From Acidaminococcaceae bacterium (GTDB lineage: Bacteria; Bacillota; Negativicutes; Acidaminococcales; Acidaminococcaceae), in assembly GCA_022484685.1 (NCBI GenBank), contig JAKVKY010000003.1:1-64000 (forward strand): a DNA stretch of 64,000 nt, written 5' to 3'. Below the pieces are notes generated by a model. The model did not search any database, was not told the origin of the DNA, and was given only the letters and a program-made list of their open reading frames with translations. This document shows positions 1-8,241 of the stretch, piece after piece. The stretch's first letter is position 1. Every line of letters starts with the position of its first letter. Made by a program: the position numbers and the translations under genes.

Positions 1-27
1 TTCTACTGGCCACTAGGACCAGTAGAA
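1..27 (-). other. Hairpin after the biotin carrier gene
   Basis: A perfect 9-bp inverted repeat (1-9 with 19-27, 9-nt loop) lies about 20 nt past the stop of the biotin carrier gene. It could be a processing or stabilising stem before the expected beta-subunit gene, or a terminator; the sequence that would hold a T-tract is outside the window. Confidence 0.4.
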
Positions 28-45
28 CAATTTTGTTATGAGTTA

Positions 46-444
46 TTAGCCCAGAACTACCAGGACATCGCCAGTGTTAACAGCAGCGCCTTCGTTAACG
101 CGAACGTCAGCAACTTTGCCATCAACAGGAGCCATGATTTCGTTTTGCATCTTCATAGCTTCCAGCATAATCAGAACATCGCCGGACTTTACAGTGTCGC
201 CAGCATGTTTCAGAATCTTGCTGATCTTGCCAGGCATAGGAGCGGAAACGGTGGTAGCACCAGCAGCAACCGGTTTAGCAGCAGCCTTAGGAGCAGCCTT
301 AGGAGCAGCAGCCTTCGGAGCAGCAGCCTTAGGAGCAGCAGCAGCTACAGGAGCAGCAGCCTTCGGAGCAGATGCAACTGCGCCGTTGTCTTCAACTTCT
401 ACATCATAAGCGGTACCGTTAACGGTAATGGTATACTTTTTCAT
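46..444 (-). CDS. mmdC: Methylmalonyl-CoA decarboxylase, gamma subunit (biotin carrier)
   Basis: This 132-residue protein carries the biotin that moves carboxyl groups from the alpha subunit to the membrane beta subunit of the Na+-translocating methylmalonyl-CoA decarboxylase. Residues 1-20 form a short N-terminal strand region, residues 25-60 an Ala/Pro/Lys linker made of AAPKA-like repeats, and residues 65-132 a biotinyl domain. The biotinylation motif EAMKM is at 95-99, so Lys98 is the expected biotin site, 34 residues from the C-terminus as is usual. An AGGAGG site precedes the ATG. It is the last visible gene of the operon, and the missing beta subunit is expected just beyond the left edge. 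An oxaloacetate or glutaconyl-CoA decarboxylase carrier would look similar, but the neighbouring genes favour methylmalonyl-CoA. Confidence 0.9.
   Translation of the reverse strand: MKKYTITVNGTAYDVEVEDNGAVASAPKAAAPVAAAAPKAAAPKAAAPKAAPKAAAKPVAAGATTVSAPMPGKISKILKHAGDTVKSGDVLIMLEAMKMQNEIMAPVDGKVADVRVNEGAAVNTGDVLVVLG
270..390. repeat. Tandem GCA/GGA-rich repeat coding the Ala-Pro-Lys linker
   Basis: Near-identical units of about 15 bp built on GGAGCAGCAGCCTT repeat here. They encode the AAPKA units of the flexible linker in the biotin carrier. The array stays in frame and is part of the gene. Slippage could change linker length between strains. Confidence 0.7.
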
Positions 445-493
445 GGATATGAATCCTCCTCTTATTTTTTATTTCTTCCCAGCTTTTACAAGC

Positions 494-841
494 TTAGAAG
501 CATTCCTTACGTACACTAATTGCTTCTGCGGCAGCATTCAGAGTCCAGGCATTGGATCTCTTAATACGTACGCAGGGTACGCCTTCAGAACCAGAAGCAG
601 CAGCTACAGCAGCGGCGATAACGGCGATAATCTCGCTGTCATCAGCAGCAGGTGCAGCAACAGCAGCGGCAGCAGCAGCAGGTGCTGCAGCCGGAGCTTC
701 AACTTCATTTACTTTTTTTTTAGTCGGATCGACCATATACAGAACATGCATGATGCCCCAGAGCACAATCAGGACGATAAATACAATCGTCATGTTGATT
801 ATAGACACCAGCCAGGGATTAGTGGTTGTAGCTTCTCCCAT
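494..841 (-). CDS. mmdD: Methylmalonyl-CoA decarboxylase, delta subunit
   Basis: This is a small membrane-anchor subunit of 115 residues, of the OadG/MmdD type, which holds the carboxyltransferase to the membrane complex. One hydrophobic helix spans about residues 10-36, followed by a charged stretch (DPTKKK), an Ala/Pro-rich linker (about 48-66) and a conserved C-terminal segment rich in Ala/Ile with RIKRSNAW (about 92-99). That C-terminal segment corresponds to what is a separate small epsilon subunit in Veillonella. No separate mmdE is seen here. A GGAGGTG site lies just upstream of the ATG. The gene sits between the alpha and biotin subunit genes, which supports the assignment because the sequence itself is low in complexity. 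Confidence 0.85.
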   Translation of the reverse strand: MGEATTTNPWLVSIINMTIVFIVLIVLWGIMHVLYMVDPTKKKVNEVEAPAAAPAAAAAAVAAPAADDSEIIAVIAAAVAAASGSEGVPCVRIKRSNAWTLNAAAEAISVRKECF

Positions 842-891
842 TATTTACACCTCCATTATTTTTGAATTCTTACGCAACCCGCTGTAACAAA

Positions 892-2424
892 TTATAGCGG
901 AATGTTGCCATGACGCTTAGCAGGACGAGTCTCACGTTTGGTCTGCAGCATTTGCAGAGCATTGATGACAACGGCACGGCTGTTCTTCGGCTCAATGACC
1001 ATATCAACCATACCACGTTCTGCGGCGATATAAGGCGTTGCGAAGCGCTCAACATAATCGTCGGTGTGTTGTTTCTTAGCTGCGGGTTCATCCTTCTTGA
1101 AGATGATGTTAGCTGCGCCAGCAGGTCCCATAACTGCAATTTCTGCAGTCGGCCATGCAATGACTTGATCTGCACCCAGATCGCCAGAGCACATTGCCAG
1201 GTAAGAACCGCCGTAAGCTTTACGAGTAACCAGGGTAATCTTGGGTACCGTAGCTTCAGAGTAAGCATACAACATCTTAGCACCATGACGAATGATGCCG
1301 CCGTATTCCTGAACGGTGCCGGGCAGGAAGCCAGGAACGTCGACCAGGTTCAGCAGAGGAATGCCAAAGGCATCGCAGAAACGAATGAAACGAGCGGATT
1401 TATCGGAAGCGTTGATATCCAGGCAGCCGGCCATAACTTTCGGCTGGTTAGCAATGATACCTACGGTCTGACCATCCATACGTGCGAAGCAGGTGATAAT
1501 ATTGGTAGCCCAATATTTCATGTTTTCGTAGTACTCGCCGTTATCAACGATAGACTTGATAACTTCGTACATATCATAAGGAGCATTGCTGTTATCAGGA
1601 ATCAGCGTGGTCAGTTCATCGCAAACACGAGTCGGATCATCGCCGGTCTCAACAACAGGAGCACCTTCCATGTTGTTGGAAGGCAGGAAGCTTAACAGAT
1701 AACGAATCTGTTTAATGCAGTCCTCATCGTTCTCAGCTGCGAAGTGAGCAACACCGGATTTAGTGTTGTGAGTCATTGCGCCGCCCAGAGCTTCCTTAGT
1801 AACTTCTTCGCCCGTTACGGACTTAACTACTAGCGGTCCGGTAATGAACATTTCAGAAGTATTCTTTACCATGTAAATGAAGTCGGTCAGAGCCGGGCTG
1901 TAAACAGCGCCGCCAGCGGACGGGCCCATGATAGCGGAAATCTGAGGAATAACGCCGGAACCAATGGTGTTCTCAAAGAAGATCTTGCCGTAGCCAGACA
2001 GAGCATCAATGGCTTCCTGAATACGAGCACCGCCGGAATCGTTCAGGCCAACAATCGGAGCACCCATCTTCAGGGCCAGACGTTGAACCTTAACAATCTT
2101 GTTAGCGTGCATTTCGCCCAGGGAACCACCTTCAACGGTGAAATCCTGTGCGAATACATACACCAGACGGCCATCAACTGTGCCGTAACCGGTGGTTACA
2201 CCTTCGCCGGGCAGGTCTTTCTTTTCCTGGCCAAAGTTGGTGCAACGATGATGAACGAAGCGGTCCAGTTCTACAAAGGAACCTTCATCCAACAGTGCCG
2301 CAATTCTTTCACGTGCAGTCAATTTTCCGGAAGCATGTTGTTTTGCAACACGTTTCTCACCGCCTGCAGCGAGAATCACTTCGGTCTTTTTGAGCATTTT
2401 CTCAATCTTTTCTTGAGTAGACAA
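892..2424 (-). CDS. mmdA: Methylmalonyl-CoA decarboxylase, alpha subunit (carboxyltransferase)
   Basis: This cytoplasmic carboxyltransferase (510 residues) transfers the carboxyl group of (S)-methylmalonyl-CoA to biotin and releases propionyl-CoA. It has the two crotonase-fold halves of the acyl-CoA carboxylase beta family: N-terminal GGAR (131-134) and GPSAGGAVYSPALTD (167-181), then PGFLPGTVQEYGG (364-376) and RKAYGGSYLAM (401-411). The best start is a TTG at 2422-2424, because GGAGGTG lies 8 nt upstream and the N-terminus then matches the family. Propionyl-CoA carboxylase beta subunits are close relatives. The adjacent membrane and biotin subunits, and the absence of a biotin carboxylase gene, favour the decarboxylase. 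Confidence 0.93.
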   Translation of the reverse strand: MSTQEKIEKMLKKTEVILAAGGEKRVAKQHASGKLTARERIAALLDEGSFVELDRFVHHRCTNFGQEKKDLPGEGVTTGYGTVDGRLVYVFAQDFTVEGGSLGEMHANKIVKVQRLALKMGAPIVGLNDSGGARIQEAIDALSGYGKIFFENTIGSGVIPQISAIMGPSAGGAVYSPALTDFIYMVKNTSEMFITGPLVVKSVTGEEVTKEALGGAMTHNTKSGVAHFAAENDEDCIKQIRYLLSFLPSNNMEGAPVVETGDDPTRVCDELTTLIPDNSNAPYDMYEVIKSIVDNGEYYENMKYWATNIITCFARMDGQTVGIIANQPKVMAGCLDINASDKSARFIRFCDAFGIPLLNLVDVPGFLPGTVQEYGGIIRHGAKMLYAYSEATVPKITLVTRKAYGGSYLAMCSGDLGADQVIAWPTAEIAVMGPAGAANIIFKKDEPAAKKQHTDDYVERFATPYIAAERGMVDMVIEPKNSRAVVINALQMLQTKRETRPAKRHGNIPL

Positions 2425-2470
2425 AGTTTTACACCTCCATCATTTTTGGGAGAATAATTTTATATTACAA

Positions 2471-2496
2471 CCTGCCCGGGCTAATAGCCGGGCAGG
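2471..2496 (-). other. GC-rich intergenic hairpin before mmdA
   Basis: A perfect 9-bp stem (2471-2479 with 2488-2496, 8-nt loop) lies between the epimerase stop and the mmdA ribosome-binding site. No T-run follows, so it is more likely an mRNA stability or processing element than a terminator. Similar CCGG-centred stems occur in other gaps of this operon. Confidence 0.5.
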
Positions 2497-2542
2497 AAGT
2501 AACCGAAACGAAAACTCTTCCGCAGCTTACGCTGCAGTCTGC

Positions 2543-2959
2543 TTACGCTTTATGAGGAGCGCAGAGTTCCAGCAGGATGCCAACAGACTTCGGATGAACG
2601 AAAGCGATATCCATTCCGCCAGCGCCACCACGAGGAGCCTTATCAATCATGATGCCACCCTTTGCCTGAACGTCAGCAATAGCAGCCTTGATGTCGTCTA
2701 CGCGCAGAGCCATATGTTGAATGCCCTGGCCGTTCTTTGCGATGTACTTGCCAATTGCGCCGCTGCCATCAGCAGTGGTATCAACCAGCAGTTCCAGCAG
2801 GGTTTCACCAGCAGGAATGAAAACTGTCTTTACATGCTGAGAAGCAACTTCTTCTTCACCAGTGCAAGCCAGGCCCAGAACTTCGGTGTAGAACTTCTTG
2901 GACTTATCCAGATCTTTGCAAGCGATACCAACATGGTCAACACAAATTACTTTAAACAT
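2543..2959 (-). CDS. mce: Methylmalonyl-CoA epimerase
   Basis: This 138-residue vicinal-oxygen-chelate enzyme interconverts (R)- and (S)-methylmalonyl-CoA, linking the mutase product to the decarboxylase. The start chosen is ATG at 2957-2959 (MFKVICVDHVGIA) because AGGAGG stands just upstream; an in-frame start 16 codons earlier would add an unlikely basic leader. Likely metal and catalytic positions are His9, Glu56, His82 and Glu131 (LLELC), spaced as in the family. It lies between meaB and mmdA in the propionate operon. Confidence 0.92.
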   Translation of the reverse strand: MFKVICVDHVGIACKDLDKSKKFYTEVLGLACTGEEEVASQHVKTVFIPAGETLLELLVDTTADGSGAIGKYIAKNGQGIQHMALRVDDIKAAIADVQAKGGIMIDKAPRGGAGGMDIAFVHPKSVGILLELCAPHKA

Positions 2960-3013
2960 TGTAAATCTCCTCCTAAATTTTATATTTGGCGTGGTAATAA
3001 CCATCACTTGTGG

Positions 3014-3952
3014 TTATTTCAGCACCTTACCAACTATACCATCAACTACAGAATACGGATCAAGCTCACGACTTTGCAGTTTAGTAACTGTTTTCTCAAA
3101 GTCAGGGGTACGAACCACATTCTTATCAATATAACGGTTAACCCGGACATTGATCATATCCGTAATTTCTGACTTAATGCGTTTCTTACGGATTTCTGCC
3201 AGTTTGCCGGAATCAACCAGATATTTATGATGTTCTTCGATAGAATTTACAACCTCTTCTATACCTTCACCCCTGCTGGCAATGGTTCTATTGATTGGAG
3301 GTCTCCATTGTACATGCTCGGGATTTAATTCCAGCATCATTTCCATCTCAATATTCAGTTTATCTGTACCTTCGCGATCGGCTTTGTTGATTGTGATCAA
3401 ATCGCCAATCTCAAGGATACCTGCCTTAATCGCCTGGATATCGTCGCCCATACCGGGAATCACGACAACCATGGTTGTATCAGCAGTCTTTACGATATCA
3501 ACTTCGGATTGACCAACACCAACGGTCTCGACGATGATGACGTCCATACCGAAAGCATCCATGAGTTTTACAGCATCGCCGGCCTTCTGGGACAAACCGC
3601 CCAAACTGCCACGCGTAGCCATAGAGCGAATAAAGATGCCGTCATCGCCCATAAGATCCATCATTCTGATACGGTCACCGAGGATCGCGCCACCAGAATA
3701 AGGACTGGTAGGGTCAATGGCAACAATGCCAACAGTCTTACCGCGTTTGCGGTATTCTTTAGCAATGCCATCTGTCATGGTGCTCTTGCCGGCACCCGGA
3801 GGTCCGGTGATACCAATAACATAAGCGTTGCCGGTGTGCGGATAAATCTTGGTCATTATTTCAACGGCATTATCATACTCATTCTCGACTGCAGTAATGC
3901 CCTTGGCTAATGCCAGTCGTGAATGATTAAGTAAGTCTTCGACAATGTTCAT
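3014..3952 (-). CDS. meaB: MeaB/ArgK-type GTPase, methylmalonyl-CoA mutase chaperone
   Basis: This G3E-type GTPase (312 residues) protects and reloads adenosylcobalamin on methylmalonyl-CoA mutase. The P-loop GPPGAGKST is at 50-58, the ETVGVGQSE switch segment at 142-150 and the guanine-specificity NKAD at 189-192. The C-terminal third is helical and charged, as expected for the dimerisation arm. The start is uncertain: ATG at 3950-3952 has better spacing from an AAGGCGG site than the GTG four codons upstream (3962-3964). It directly follows the mutase genes in the transcript, which fits the chaperone role. Confidence 0.9.
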   Translation of the reverse strand: MNIVEDLLNHSRLALAKGITAVENEYDNAVEIMTKIYPHTGNAYVIGITGPPGAGKSTMTDGIAKEYRKRGKTVGIVAIDPTSPYSGGAILGDRIRMMDLMGDDGIFIRSMATRGSLGGLSQKAGDAVKLMDAFGMDVIIVETVGVGQSEVDIVKTADTTMVVVIPGMGDDIQAIKAGILEIGDLITINKADREGTDKLNIEMEMMLELNPEHVQWRPPINRTIASRGEGIEEVVNSIEEHHKYLVDSGKLAEIRKKRIKSEITDMINVRVNRYIDKNVVRTPDFEKTVTKLQSRELDPYSVVDGIVGKVLK

Positions 3953-4011
3953 TCTTCTTATCACACCGCCTTATGGTTCATAATAAAAAGCAAAAATAAA
4001 AATTGAAAGGT

Positions 4012-4035
4012 GCAAGCCGGGACATGCCCGGCCTG
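4012..4035 (-). other. Intergenic hairpin between mutase small subunit and meaB
   Basis: An inverted repeat with a GCCGGG/CCCGGC core and one outer mismatch lies in this gap. On the minus strand it is followed by a T-rich but interrupted stretch (about 3975-4008). It may be a leaky terminator or a 3'-end stabiliser that adjusts meaB level below that of the mutase. Confidence 0.45.
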
Positions 4036-4057
4036 CAGATTTTAGTACTAACTTAAA

Positions 4058-4447
4058 TTACTTTACGTTAGCCTTGATGAACTCAACAACCTTAGTGGTC
4101 GGGGTACCAGGAGTGAATACTTCCTTGATACCAGCAGCCTTCAGGCCGGGGATATCAGCTTCGGGAATAACGCCGCCGCCGATAACCAGAACGTTCTTCA
4201 TGCCCTTTGCCTTCAGCAGTTCAACTACCTTCGGGAACAGGGTGTTGTGAGCGCCGGACAGTAAGCTCAGTGCTACAACGTTAACGTCGTCCTGCAGAGC
4301 TGCTTCAGCGATCTGCTCAGGAGTCAGACGAATACCAGTGTAAATTACTTCAAAGCCGGCATCGCGCAGTGCACGAGCAACGACCTTTGCGCCACGGTCA
4401 TGACCATCCAGACCCGGTTTTGCTACCAATACCTTAACATTTGCCAT
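4058..4447 (-). CDS. Methylmalonyl-CoA mutase, B12-binding small subunit
   Basis: This 129-residue Rossmann-like cobalamin-binding domain occurs as a stand-alone subunit. DGHDRG at 14-19 is the B12 signature, with His16 as the expected lower axial ligand of cobalt. SLLSG (about 61-65) and a GGG loop near residue 90 are the other conserved nucleotide-tail contacts. AGGAGG lies upstream of the ATG. In many bacteria this domain is fused to the C-terminus of the large mutase chain. Here it is encoded separately, immediately downstream of the catalytic gene, as in archaeal McmA1/McmA2 pairs. Isobutyryl-CoA mutase small subunits look alike, and the operon decides in favour of methylmalonyl-CoA. Confidence 0.92.
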   Translation of the reverse strand: MANVKVLVAKPGLDGHDRGAKVVARALRDAGFEVIYTGIRLTPEQIAEAALQDDVNVVALSLLSGAHNTLFPKVVELLKAKGMKNVLVIGGGVIPEADIPGLKAAGIKEVFTPGTPTTKVVEFIKANVK

Positions 4448-4506
4448 TTATCTAATACCTCCTAAAAATTTTAAATTAACTCACGAGAAGTTCCTGACGG
4501 TGCAGA

Positions 4507-6156
4507 TTATAATGCAGTATGAGCTTTGAATTCGCCGAATACTTTACGCATTACGCCGCAGATTTCGCCTTCGGTTGCATATGCGCGAACAGCTTCCAGG
4601 ATGAACGGAATCAGGTTGGTCTTCTCATCTTTATGGCAAGCATCTTCCAATGCGGCCAGAGTAGCCTTAACCTTAGCATTGTCGCGTTTTGCCTTAACAT
4701 CAGCAATCTTCTTAGCCTGCAGTTTGCCTACAGAACCATCTACGCGGAGCAGATTCTTCGGGGGTTCTTCTTCTTGAGTGAACTTGTTAACGCCAACGAT
4801 GATGCGTTTGCCTTGTTCAACATCCATCTGCCATTTATAAGCAGAATCCTGAATTTCTTTCTGGATGTAGCCCTTAGCAATTGCTTCAGGAGCGCCGCCC
4901 AGGTCATCAATCTTCTTAATGTAGTCCATAGCTTCTTTCTCGATCTTGTTGGTCAGAGCTTCTACATAGTAGGAACCGCCCAGAGGATCGATGGTGTCAG
5001 CCAGGCCGGACTCGTAAGCTACGATCTGTTGAGTACGCAGAGCGATGGTTACGGATTCAGTGGTCGGCAGAGCCAGAGCTTCATCCTTGGAGTTGGTGTG
5101 CAGGGACTGAGTGCCACCCATTACAGCTGCTGCAACCTGCAGAGCAACACGAACGATGTTGTTGTTAGGTTGTTGAGCGGTCAGCATAGAACCAGCGGTC
5201 TGAGTGTGGAAACGCAGCATCATGGATTTAGCTTTCTTTGCATGGAAACGATCCTTCATGATGCGAGCCCAGATACGACGGCTAGCACGATACTTGGCAA
5301 CTTCTTCCAATACGTTGTTATGAGCATTCCAGAAGAAGGACAGACGGCCTGCAAAGGCATCAATGTCCATACCAGCCTTCAGAGCTGCTTCTACGTAAGC
5401 AATACCATCAGCGATGGTGAATGCAATTTCCTGAGCAGCGGTGGAGCCGGCTTCACGAATGTGGTAACCGGAAATGGAAATGGTGTTCCACAGCGGTACG
5501 TTCTTGGAGCAATATTCGAAAATGTTGGTGATTAATCTCATAGAAGGTTTCGGCGGGAAAATGTACGTGCCACGAGCGCTGTATTCCTTCAGAATATCGT
5601 TCTGAATGGTACCACGGAGCTTAGCAGCAGGAACGCCTTGCTTCTCAGCAACTGCGATGTACATGCAGAGCAGTACAGATGCAGGAGCGTTAATCGTCAT
5701 GGAGGTGGAAACCTTGCTCAGGTCGATTTGGTTGAACAGAATTTCCATATCAGCCAGGGAGTCAATTGCTACGCCTACTTTACCAACTTCGCCTTCAGCC
5801 ATCGGATCGGTGGAATCATAACCAATCTGAGTGGGCAGGTCGAATGCGCAGGACAAGCCGCTGCCGCCGTTAGCTAACAGGTAACGATAACGTTTGTTGG
5901 ACTCTTCGGCAGTAGAGAAACCAGCGTACATACGCATGGTCCAGAAACGGCCACGATACATAGTGGGTTGAACGCCACGGGTGAAGGGGAATTCACCAGG
6001 GAATCCCAGATCCTTCTCGTAGTCAAAGCCTTCGATGTCCAGCGGGGTGTACAGTCTGTTAGGCTCGAGGTTAGGACGTTCAGGGAACTTAGCGCATTTT
6101 GCGTCAGCTTCATCCATGTACCTCTTAAATTCGGTCTTTAAAGTGTCATTTGCCAT
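4507..6156 (-). CDS. Methylmalonyl-CoA mutase, catalytic large subunit
   Basis: This TIM-barrel subunit (549 residues) carries out the adenosylcobalamin-dependent rearrangement of succinyl-CoA and (R)-methylmalonyl-CoA. The substrate-channel signature QPTMYRG...[14 protein letters not shown] is near residues 64-86. The Tyr in MYAGFS fits methylmalonyl-CoA rather than isobutyryl-CoA mutases, although I cannot prove specificity by eye. It lacks the C-terminal B12 domain, which is the next gene downstream. ATG at 6154-6156 is preferred to a TTG two codons earlier because AGGAGG is 8 nt from this ATG. Confidence 0.93.
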   Translation of the reverse strand: MANDTLKTEFKRYMDEADAKCAKFPERPNLEPNRLYTPLDIEGFDYEKDLGFPGEFPFTRGVQPTMYRGRFWTMRMYAGFSTAEESNKRYRYLLANGGSGLSCAFDLPTQIGYDSTDPMAEGEVGKVGVAIDSLADMEILFNQIDLSKVSTSMTINAPASVLLCMYIAVAEKQGVPAAKLRGTIQNDILKEYSARGTYIFPPKPSMRLITNIFEYCSKNVPLWNTISISGYHIREAGSTAAQEIAFTIADGIAYVEAALKAGMDIDAFAGRLSFFWNAHNNVLEEVAKYRASRRIWARIMKDRFHAKKAKSMMLRFHTQTAGSMLTAQQPNNNIVRVALQVAAAVMGGTQSLHTNSKDEALALPTTESVTIALRTQQIVAYESGLADTIDPLGGSYYVEALTNKIEKEAMDYIKKIDDLGGAPEAIAKGYIQKEIQDSAYKWQMDVEQGKRIIVGVNKFTQEEEPPKNLLRVDGSVGKLQAKKIADVKAKRDNAKVKATLAALEDACHKDEKTNLIPFILEAVRAYATEGEICGVMRKVFGEFKAHTAL

Positions 6157-6410
6157 TCTCAAATCCTCCTTAAAAATATAATTTTTTCACAAACCGGTTT
6201 GGACAAACAAGTTTGTGGTGAGAGTACCGTCAGAGACGGATATATGGCTAAGCCACAATGGCTTCGTCAACTAATTTATCAGCTGCAGACAAGGCGCTGC
6301 AAACTGTTTAAACATGAGACGTGGCAGACCGGATTACCCGGTCTGCTACATCTATAGTTTAGTACTTTTTCACAAATTTTTCAAGCTATTTGTGAAGAGA
6401 GTGTGAAAAC
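6157..6410 (-). other. Structured 254-bp spacer between CoA-transferase and mutase genes
   Basis: No gene is seen here. The spacer holds several inverted repeats: CACAAAC/GTTTGTG (6188-6194 with 6211-6217), a 9-bp stem GCAGACCGG/CCGGTCTGC (6324-6332 with 6338-6346) and TTCACAAAT/ATTTGTGAA (6369-6377 with 6388-6396). None has a T-run typical of an intrinsic terminator on the minus strand, so they are more likely mRNA stability or processing elements within a continuous transcript. Confidence 0.5.
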
Positions 6411-7940
6411 TTATTTCTTTACCATGGTGCCGGTCTTAGCCAGGCGATCATACATATCGAATGCTTCGGTGAGGATGTGCGGGGTCTGGCTGTTGCCACA
6501 AGCCTTGCAAGCTCTCTCGAAGTAATCTTTCAGTTCGGGCTGGTATACCGGGTTAGCAATCTTATCAATAATCAACGGTGCTCTTTCCTTCGGGCTCAAG
6601 CCACGCAGGTCAGCTACGCCGCGCTCAGAAACGATGACATCAACGTCGTGTTCGCTGTGGTCGATATGGCTGCAGAACTTAACAACGGAGCTGATAGCAC
6701 CCTTCTTTGCCAGGCTGTTGGTGAAGAATACGCTCAGGAAGCTGCTACGAGCAAAGTCGCAGGAACCACCGATGCCGTTCATCAACTTGGTGCCGCAAAT
6801 ATGAGAGCTGTTAACGTTACCATAAATATCGCACTCAATAGCGGTATTCATAGCGATAACGCCGATACGACGTGCAACTTCAGGGTTGTTGGCAATTTCC
6901 TGAGGACGCAGGATCAGATGCTCTTTATATTTACCCAGGTTTGCATAGAATTTCTTTAAGCAATCAGGAGAAGGAGACAGAGCGGTGCCGGATGCTACGC
7001 GGAGCTTACCAGCATCAATCAGGTCAAACATACCATCCTGAATAACTTCAGTATATACGGTTAAATCTTCGAAGTCGGAATTTACCAGGCCGTTGATAAC
7101 AGCGTTGGCAACAGAGCCTACACCAGACTGCAGAGGCAGCAGGTTCTTAGGCATACGGCCGGCTTTAACTTCTGCTTTGAAGAAGTCAACCAGGTTCTCG
7201 CCCATGTGCTTAGCATCCTCATCAATGGCTGCCAGGCTACGGGTCTTATCGGTAACATCGCAAGGAACAACGGCTACAACCTTGTCCAGAGGGCAGGGGA
7301 TATAAGTCGTGCCAATACGATCTTCCGGTTTCTCAATCATAATAGGTTTACGATTGGGAGGATCCAGAGGTACGTAGCAATCATGCATACCTTCCAGTTC
7401 AACCGGTTGAGTGGTATTAACTTCGATGATAACTTGTTTTGCAGTTTGTACATAGGAAGGAGTATTGCCCAGAGAAGTAGTCGGAACGATACCGATCTGG
7501 CCATTGCCCAAATCCTTAATGACGCAGGCTTCAACGATAGCCAGGTCAATGCCGCGGCGGTTCTTTAAGAAGCCGTAACGGATATTTTGAGCTGCTGCGC
7601 TCAGATGGATATCAGTATAAGCGATTTCGCCAGCATTGATAGCATTACGCATATCTTTGTTGGTCTGGTAAGGCATACGGCTAGCTAATGCGCCAGCTTT
7701 GGCCAGTTCGCCATCCAGTTCAGGACCAACGGATGCACCGGTGCACAGATTAATCTTAATCTTAGCGCCTGCTCTAACTTTAGCAGCTAAAGCCAGGGGC
7801 ACTGCCTTAGGATAGCCGGACGGAGTAAATCCGGATACACCGACGTTCATGCCGTCTTTAATGTACTCTACTGCTTTTTCAGCAGTGGTGATTTTTGCAG
7901 CCGCAGCTGCGCTTTTCACGCGATCTTTAATGTCGATCAT
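6411..7940 (-). CDS. Succinyl-CoA:acetate/propionate CoA-transferase (acetyl-CoA hydrolase/transferase family)
   Basis: This 509-residue class I CoA-transferase of the Cat1/AarC type most likely moves CoA from propionyl-CoA or acetyl-CoA to succinate, feeding the mutase. Glu298 in YTEVIQD sits where the family keeps the glutamate that forms the CoA thioester. NGIGGSCDF in the C-terminal half is the glycine-rich signature. The start at 7938-7940 (MIDIKDRVK) follows an AGGAGG site and removes a 26-residue upstream extension unlike the family. It is the first gene of the propionate operon, behind a long structured leader. Whether acetate or propionate is the preferred partner cannot be told from sequence; the operon suggests propionate. 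Confidence 0.88.
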   Translation of the reverse strand: MIDIKDRVKSAAAAAKITTAEKAVEYIKDGMNVGVSGFTPSGYPKAVPLALAAKVRAGAKIKINLCTGASVGPELDGELAKAGALASRMPYQTNKDMRNAINAGEIAYTDIHLSAAAQNIRYGFLKNRRGIDLAIVEACVIKDLGNGQIGIVPTTSLGNTPSYVQTAKQVIIEVNTTQPVELEGMHDCYVPLDPPNRKPIMIEKPEDRIGTTYIPCPLDKVVAVVPCDVTDKTRSLAAIDEDAKHMGENLVDFFKAEVKAGRMPKNLLPLQSGVGSVANAVINGLVNSDFEDLTVYTEVIQDGMFDLIDAGKLRVASGTALSPSPDCLKKFYANLGKYKEHLILRPQEIANNPEVARRIGVIAMNTAIECDIYGNVNSSHICGTKLMNGIGGSCDFARSSFLSVFFTNSLAKKGAISSVVKFCSHIDHSEHDVDVIVSERGVADLRGLSPKERAPLIIDKIANPVYQPELKDYFERACKACGNSQTPHILTEAFDMYDRLAKTGTMVKK

Positions 7941-8133
7941 GTTTCTACATTCCTCCTTAAATATAAAATATGATAAACCAACACGGGACAAGGCCCGTGG
8001 CAAAACTAGCTCCTTCAAACAAACACCGCGTGGGAGGGTCTGTCAAAAGAGATTTTACCCAATAAAAAACCACGAAGTTACTATTACTTCGCATGTCAGG
8101 AGTTAAATGTGAACCGTTTTCAGGCTCACTACT
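7941..8133 (-). promoter_or_regulatory. Long structured 5' leader of the propionate operon
   Basis: The leader is about 185 nt from the predicted transcription start to the first ATG and has three stems in order of transcription. A 7-bp stem (8109-8115 with 8123-8129, one G-U pair) lies at or next to the 5' end. CGAAGT/ACTTCG (8073-8078 with 8086-8091) is followed by six U residues (8064-8069), like a weak terminator. CACGGG/CCCGTG (7982-7987 with 7994-7999) lies close to the ribosome-binding site. I do not recognise a known riboswitch and see no convincing leader peptide. It may be an attenuator or mRNA-stabilising leader. Confidence 0.5.
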
Positions 8134-8162
8134 ATAATAACAGCAAAACGGCAATAAATCAA
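8134..8162 (-). promoter_or_regulatory. Promoter of the propionate operon
   Basis: The minus strand reads TTGATT (8157-8162), a 17-nt spacer and TATTAT (8134-8139), close to the sigma-A consensus. It lies directly after the terminator of the upstream hydrogenase operon, so it should be the main start for the eight visible propionate genes. Confidence 0.75.
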
Positions 8163-8186
8163 GTTTAAATTTACATTTTAAAATTT

Positions 8187-8221
8187 AACGGCTTTCCTGA
8201 TGTTCATTCAGAAAAGCCGTT
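8187..8221 (-). terminator. Terminator of the hydrogenase operon
   Basis: AACGGCTTT (8187-8195) pairs with AAAGCCGTT (8213-8221). On the minus strand an A/T-rich tail follows. It lies just past the hydA stop and before the next promoter. Confidence 0.65.
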
Positions 8222-8241
8222 TGTCCATCGTACAGCGTACT

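Noticed and set aside
270-390. Regular short repeats resembling a repeat array
   Set aside because: They have no spacers and encode the in-frame Ala-Pro-Lys linker of the biotin carrier; not CRISPR.
4519-5535. Long plus-strand open frame (338 codons) opposite the mutase large subunit
   Set aside because: It is antisense to a clear, conserved gene; such frames are common opposite codon-biased genes and it shows no recognised motif.
6369-6396. 9-bp inverted repeat after the CoA-transferase stop as a terminator
   Set aside because: On the minus strand the 3' side is followed by A, not T; it would not work as an intrinsic terminator for the upstream gene.
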